From Ridgeia piscesae (lineage: Eukaryota > Annelida > Polychaeta > Sabellida > Siboglinidae): a stretch of 64,000 nucleotides of DNA. The position numbers and the translations under genes are program-made. The stretch spans positions 70,001 to 134,000 of the forward strand of contig JAODUO010001082.1 of the NCBI GenBank assembly GCA_025642075.2. The letters are read 5' to 3'. The notes beneath the pieces were generated by a model that worked only from the letters and a program-made list of their open reading frames with translations, had not been told where the DNA came from and did no database searches. Below, piece after piece: positions 63,335-64,000 of the stretch (positions are counted from its first letter, which is position 1; each line of letters starts with the position of its first letter).

Positions 63335-63550
63335 TCACTTCTTCTTGTTGCATTTTTTAAAATGGTGTTTTACTGTTTTTTTGCTATTACTATTTTGAAC
63401 ATATTCCGGGATATGGTTCCAAAGTTTCGGACCCTTTTATGCAAATGTGGTCCATCGTCAAGTTGTGGCACACGAATGTTTGTTCAGCCGTGTGATCAGC
63501 TTGTTCACTGTTATTTATATTCCAAGGTAAGGTGGGGTTTGCCCCTGCAT
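63335..63550 (-). pseudogene. Decayed C-terminal end of a non-LTR retrotransposon reverse transcriptase
   Basis: On the - strand one frame of 72 codons ends at a TGA at 63335-63337. It contains QTPPYLGI near its start and GPKLWNHIPEYVQNSNSKKT followed by VKHHFKKC near its end. This is the order of blocks at the C-terminus of many non-LTR (LINE-type) reverse transcriptases: a PPYL segment, a basic middle part, then a GxxLWN-lP-xxi-xxSxS-xxxFKxxLK ending. Three in-frame stops (codons 12, 31 and 38 of the piece) show that it is dead. The element is 5'-truncated or unrecognisable further upstream (towards 63.6 kb), as is usual for LINE copies. The exact clade cannot be told. Confidence 0.65.
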
Positions 63551-63600
63551 GACATTGTATTCTGCTATGACTCTGAAGTAACTGATATGCAAGCATCGAT

Positions 63601-64000
63601 TGGCCACCATCCTAGAGAAAACAAATGATGCGCGTATATTTTGGGGTATTAATTTCAACGTAATCGAACGGTTCAAAGCGAAGGCGTGATGACATTCGAC
63701 TGAACAGGAAGTAAAGGGTAAAGCGGTTTACTGTGCGTGTATAAAGAACTTACATTTATATTTGTCACAGCACGGCGAAAGTGTTCGGGAGGAGCGGTCT
63801 GGTGTTTATAAATGTTTCTTTTAATAAAGAAGAATTACGGAAACAAGAATGAATAGAACACTAGAAGAAAAAGGAGAACAAGAATACAAAGAGGATGAAA
63901 ATAAGAATTCTTCGTTTGTAACGCGAGGAGCGCAGCACTCTAAATTGTCATTGTGCCAGATGCGTTATTTTAAAAACTGCACAAACTCCAATTTTAAGCA
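63601..64000. other. Unassigned right end of the window
   Basis: Purine-rich AGAA/GGAGAA stretch around 63.82-63.9 kb; no gene recognised. Confidence 0.4.

Overview
This is a eukaryotic nuclear window, most likely from a marine spiralian or other invertebrate; the species cannot be fixed from the sequence. It carries one recognisable protein-coding gene on the + strand: an AP-2 (TFAP2 family) transcription factor with a complete DNA-binding and dimerisation region. The evidence for a eukaryote is the multi-exon structure with GT-AG introns of 1.8 to 17.8 kb, AT-rich introns with many microsatellites, and no bacterial-style gene packing. CpG dinucleotides are visibly common in introns as well as exons.

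Gene model: exon 1 (ATG at 1026, only Met-Ala-Gln coding), exon 2 (2810-3268, proline/tyrosine-rich transactivation region), exon 3 (21043-21103), exon 4 (28581-28779), exon 5 (39419-39537), exon 6 (48128-48269) and exon 7 (52582 to the stop at 52885). All splice phases join without a frameshift (0, 0, 1, 2, 1, 2) into a 1293-nt reading frame encoding 430 residues, close to the usual AP-2 length. The phases and the 119-nt and 142-nt sizes of exons 5 and 6 match what I recall of vertebrate TFAP2 genes. Two possible splice variants are visible: a phase-compatible 39-nt cassette exon at 21565-21603 and a tandem NAGNAG acceptor at exon 4.

Layout: 1-1034, CpG-rich promoter/5' UTR and first exon; 1035-52581, the gene with introns full of (TA)n, (CA)n, trinucleotide, pentanucleotide and hexanucleotide arrays, a foldback repeat at about 27.0-27.4 kb, a 57-bp tandem duplication at 19.2 kb and several strong dyads; 52886 to about 54.1 kb, probable 3' UTR beginning with a CpG-rich, palindrome-rich stretch; 54.1-57.3 kb, AT-rich flank; 57.4-58.3 kb, a degenerate AGT/AGC trinucleotide array; 59.1-61.7 kb, a 1-kb G-rich minisatellite next to a 1.6-kb CpG-bearing hexanucleotide array on the opposite strand sense; 61.7-64 kb, AT-rich DNA with a decayed non-LTR reverse-transcriptase tail on the - strand.

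No RNA gene, CRISPR array, origin or bacterial system was recognised. Most long open frames here are simple-sequence repeats read in several frames and are not genes. The most interesting items are the candidate cassette exon and NAGNAG site in the linker before the DNA-binding domain, the very short first coding exon, the loss of three cysteines usual in vertebrate AP-2, a perfect SOX-type palindrome in intron 4, palindromes with NRF-1-like motifs in the 3' UTR, and the paired 2.6-kb satellite block.
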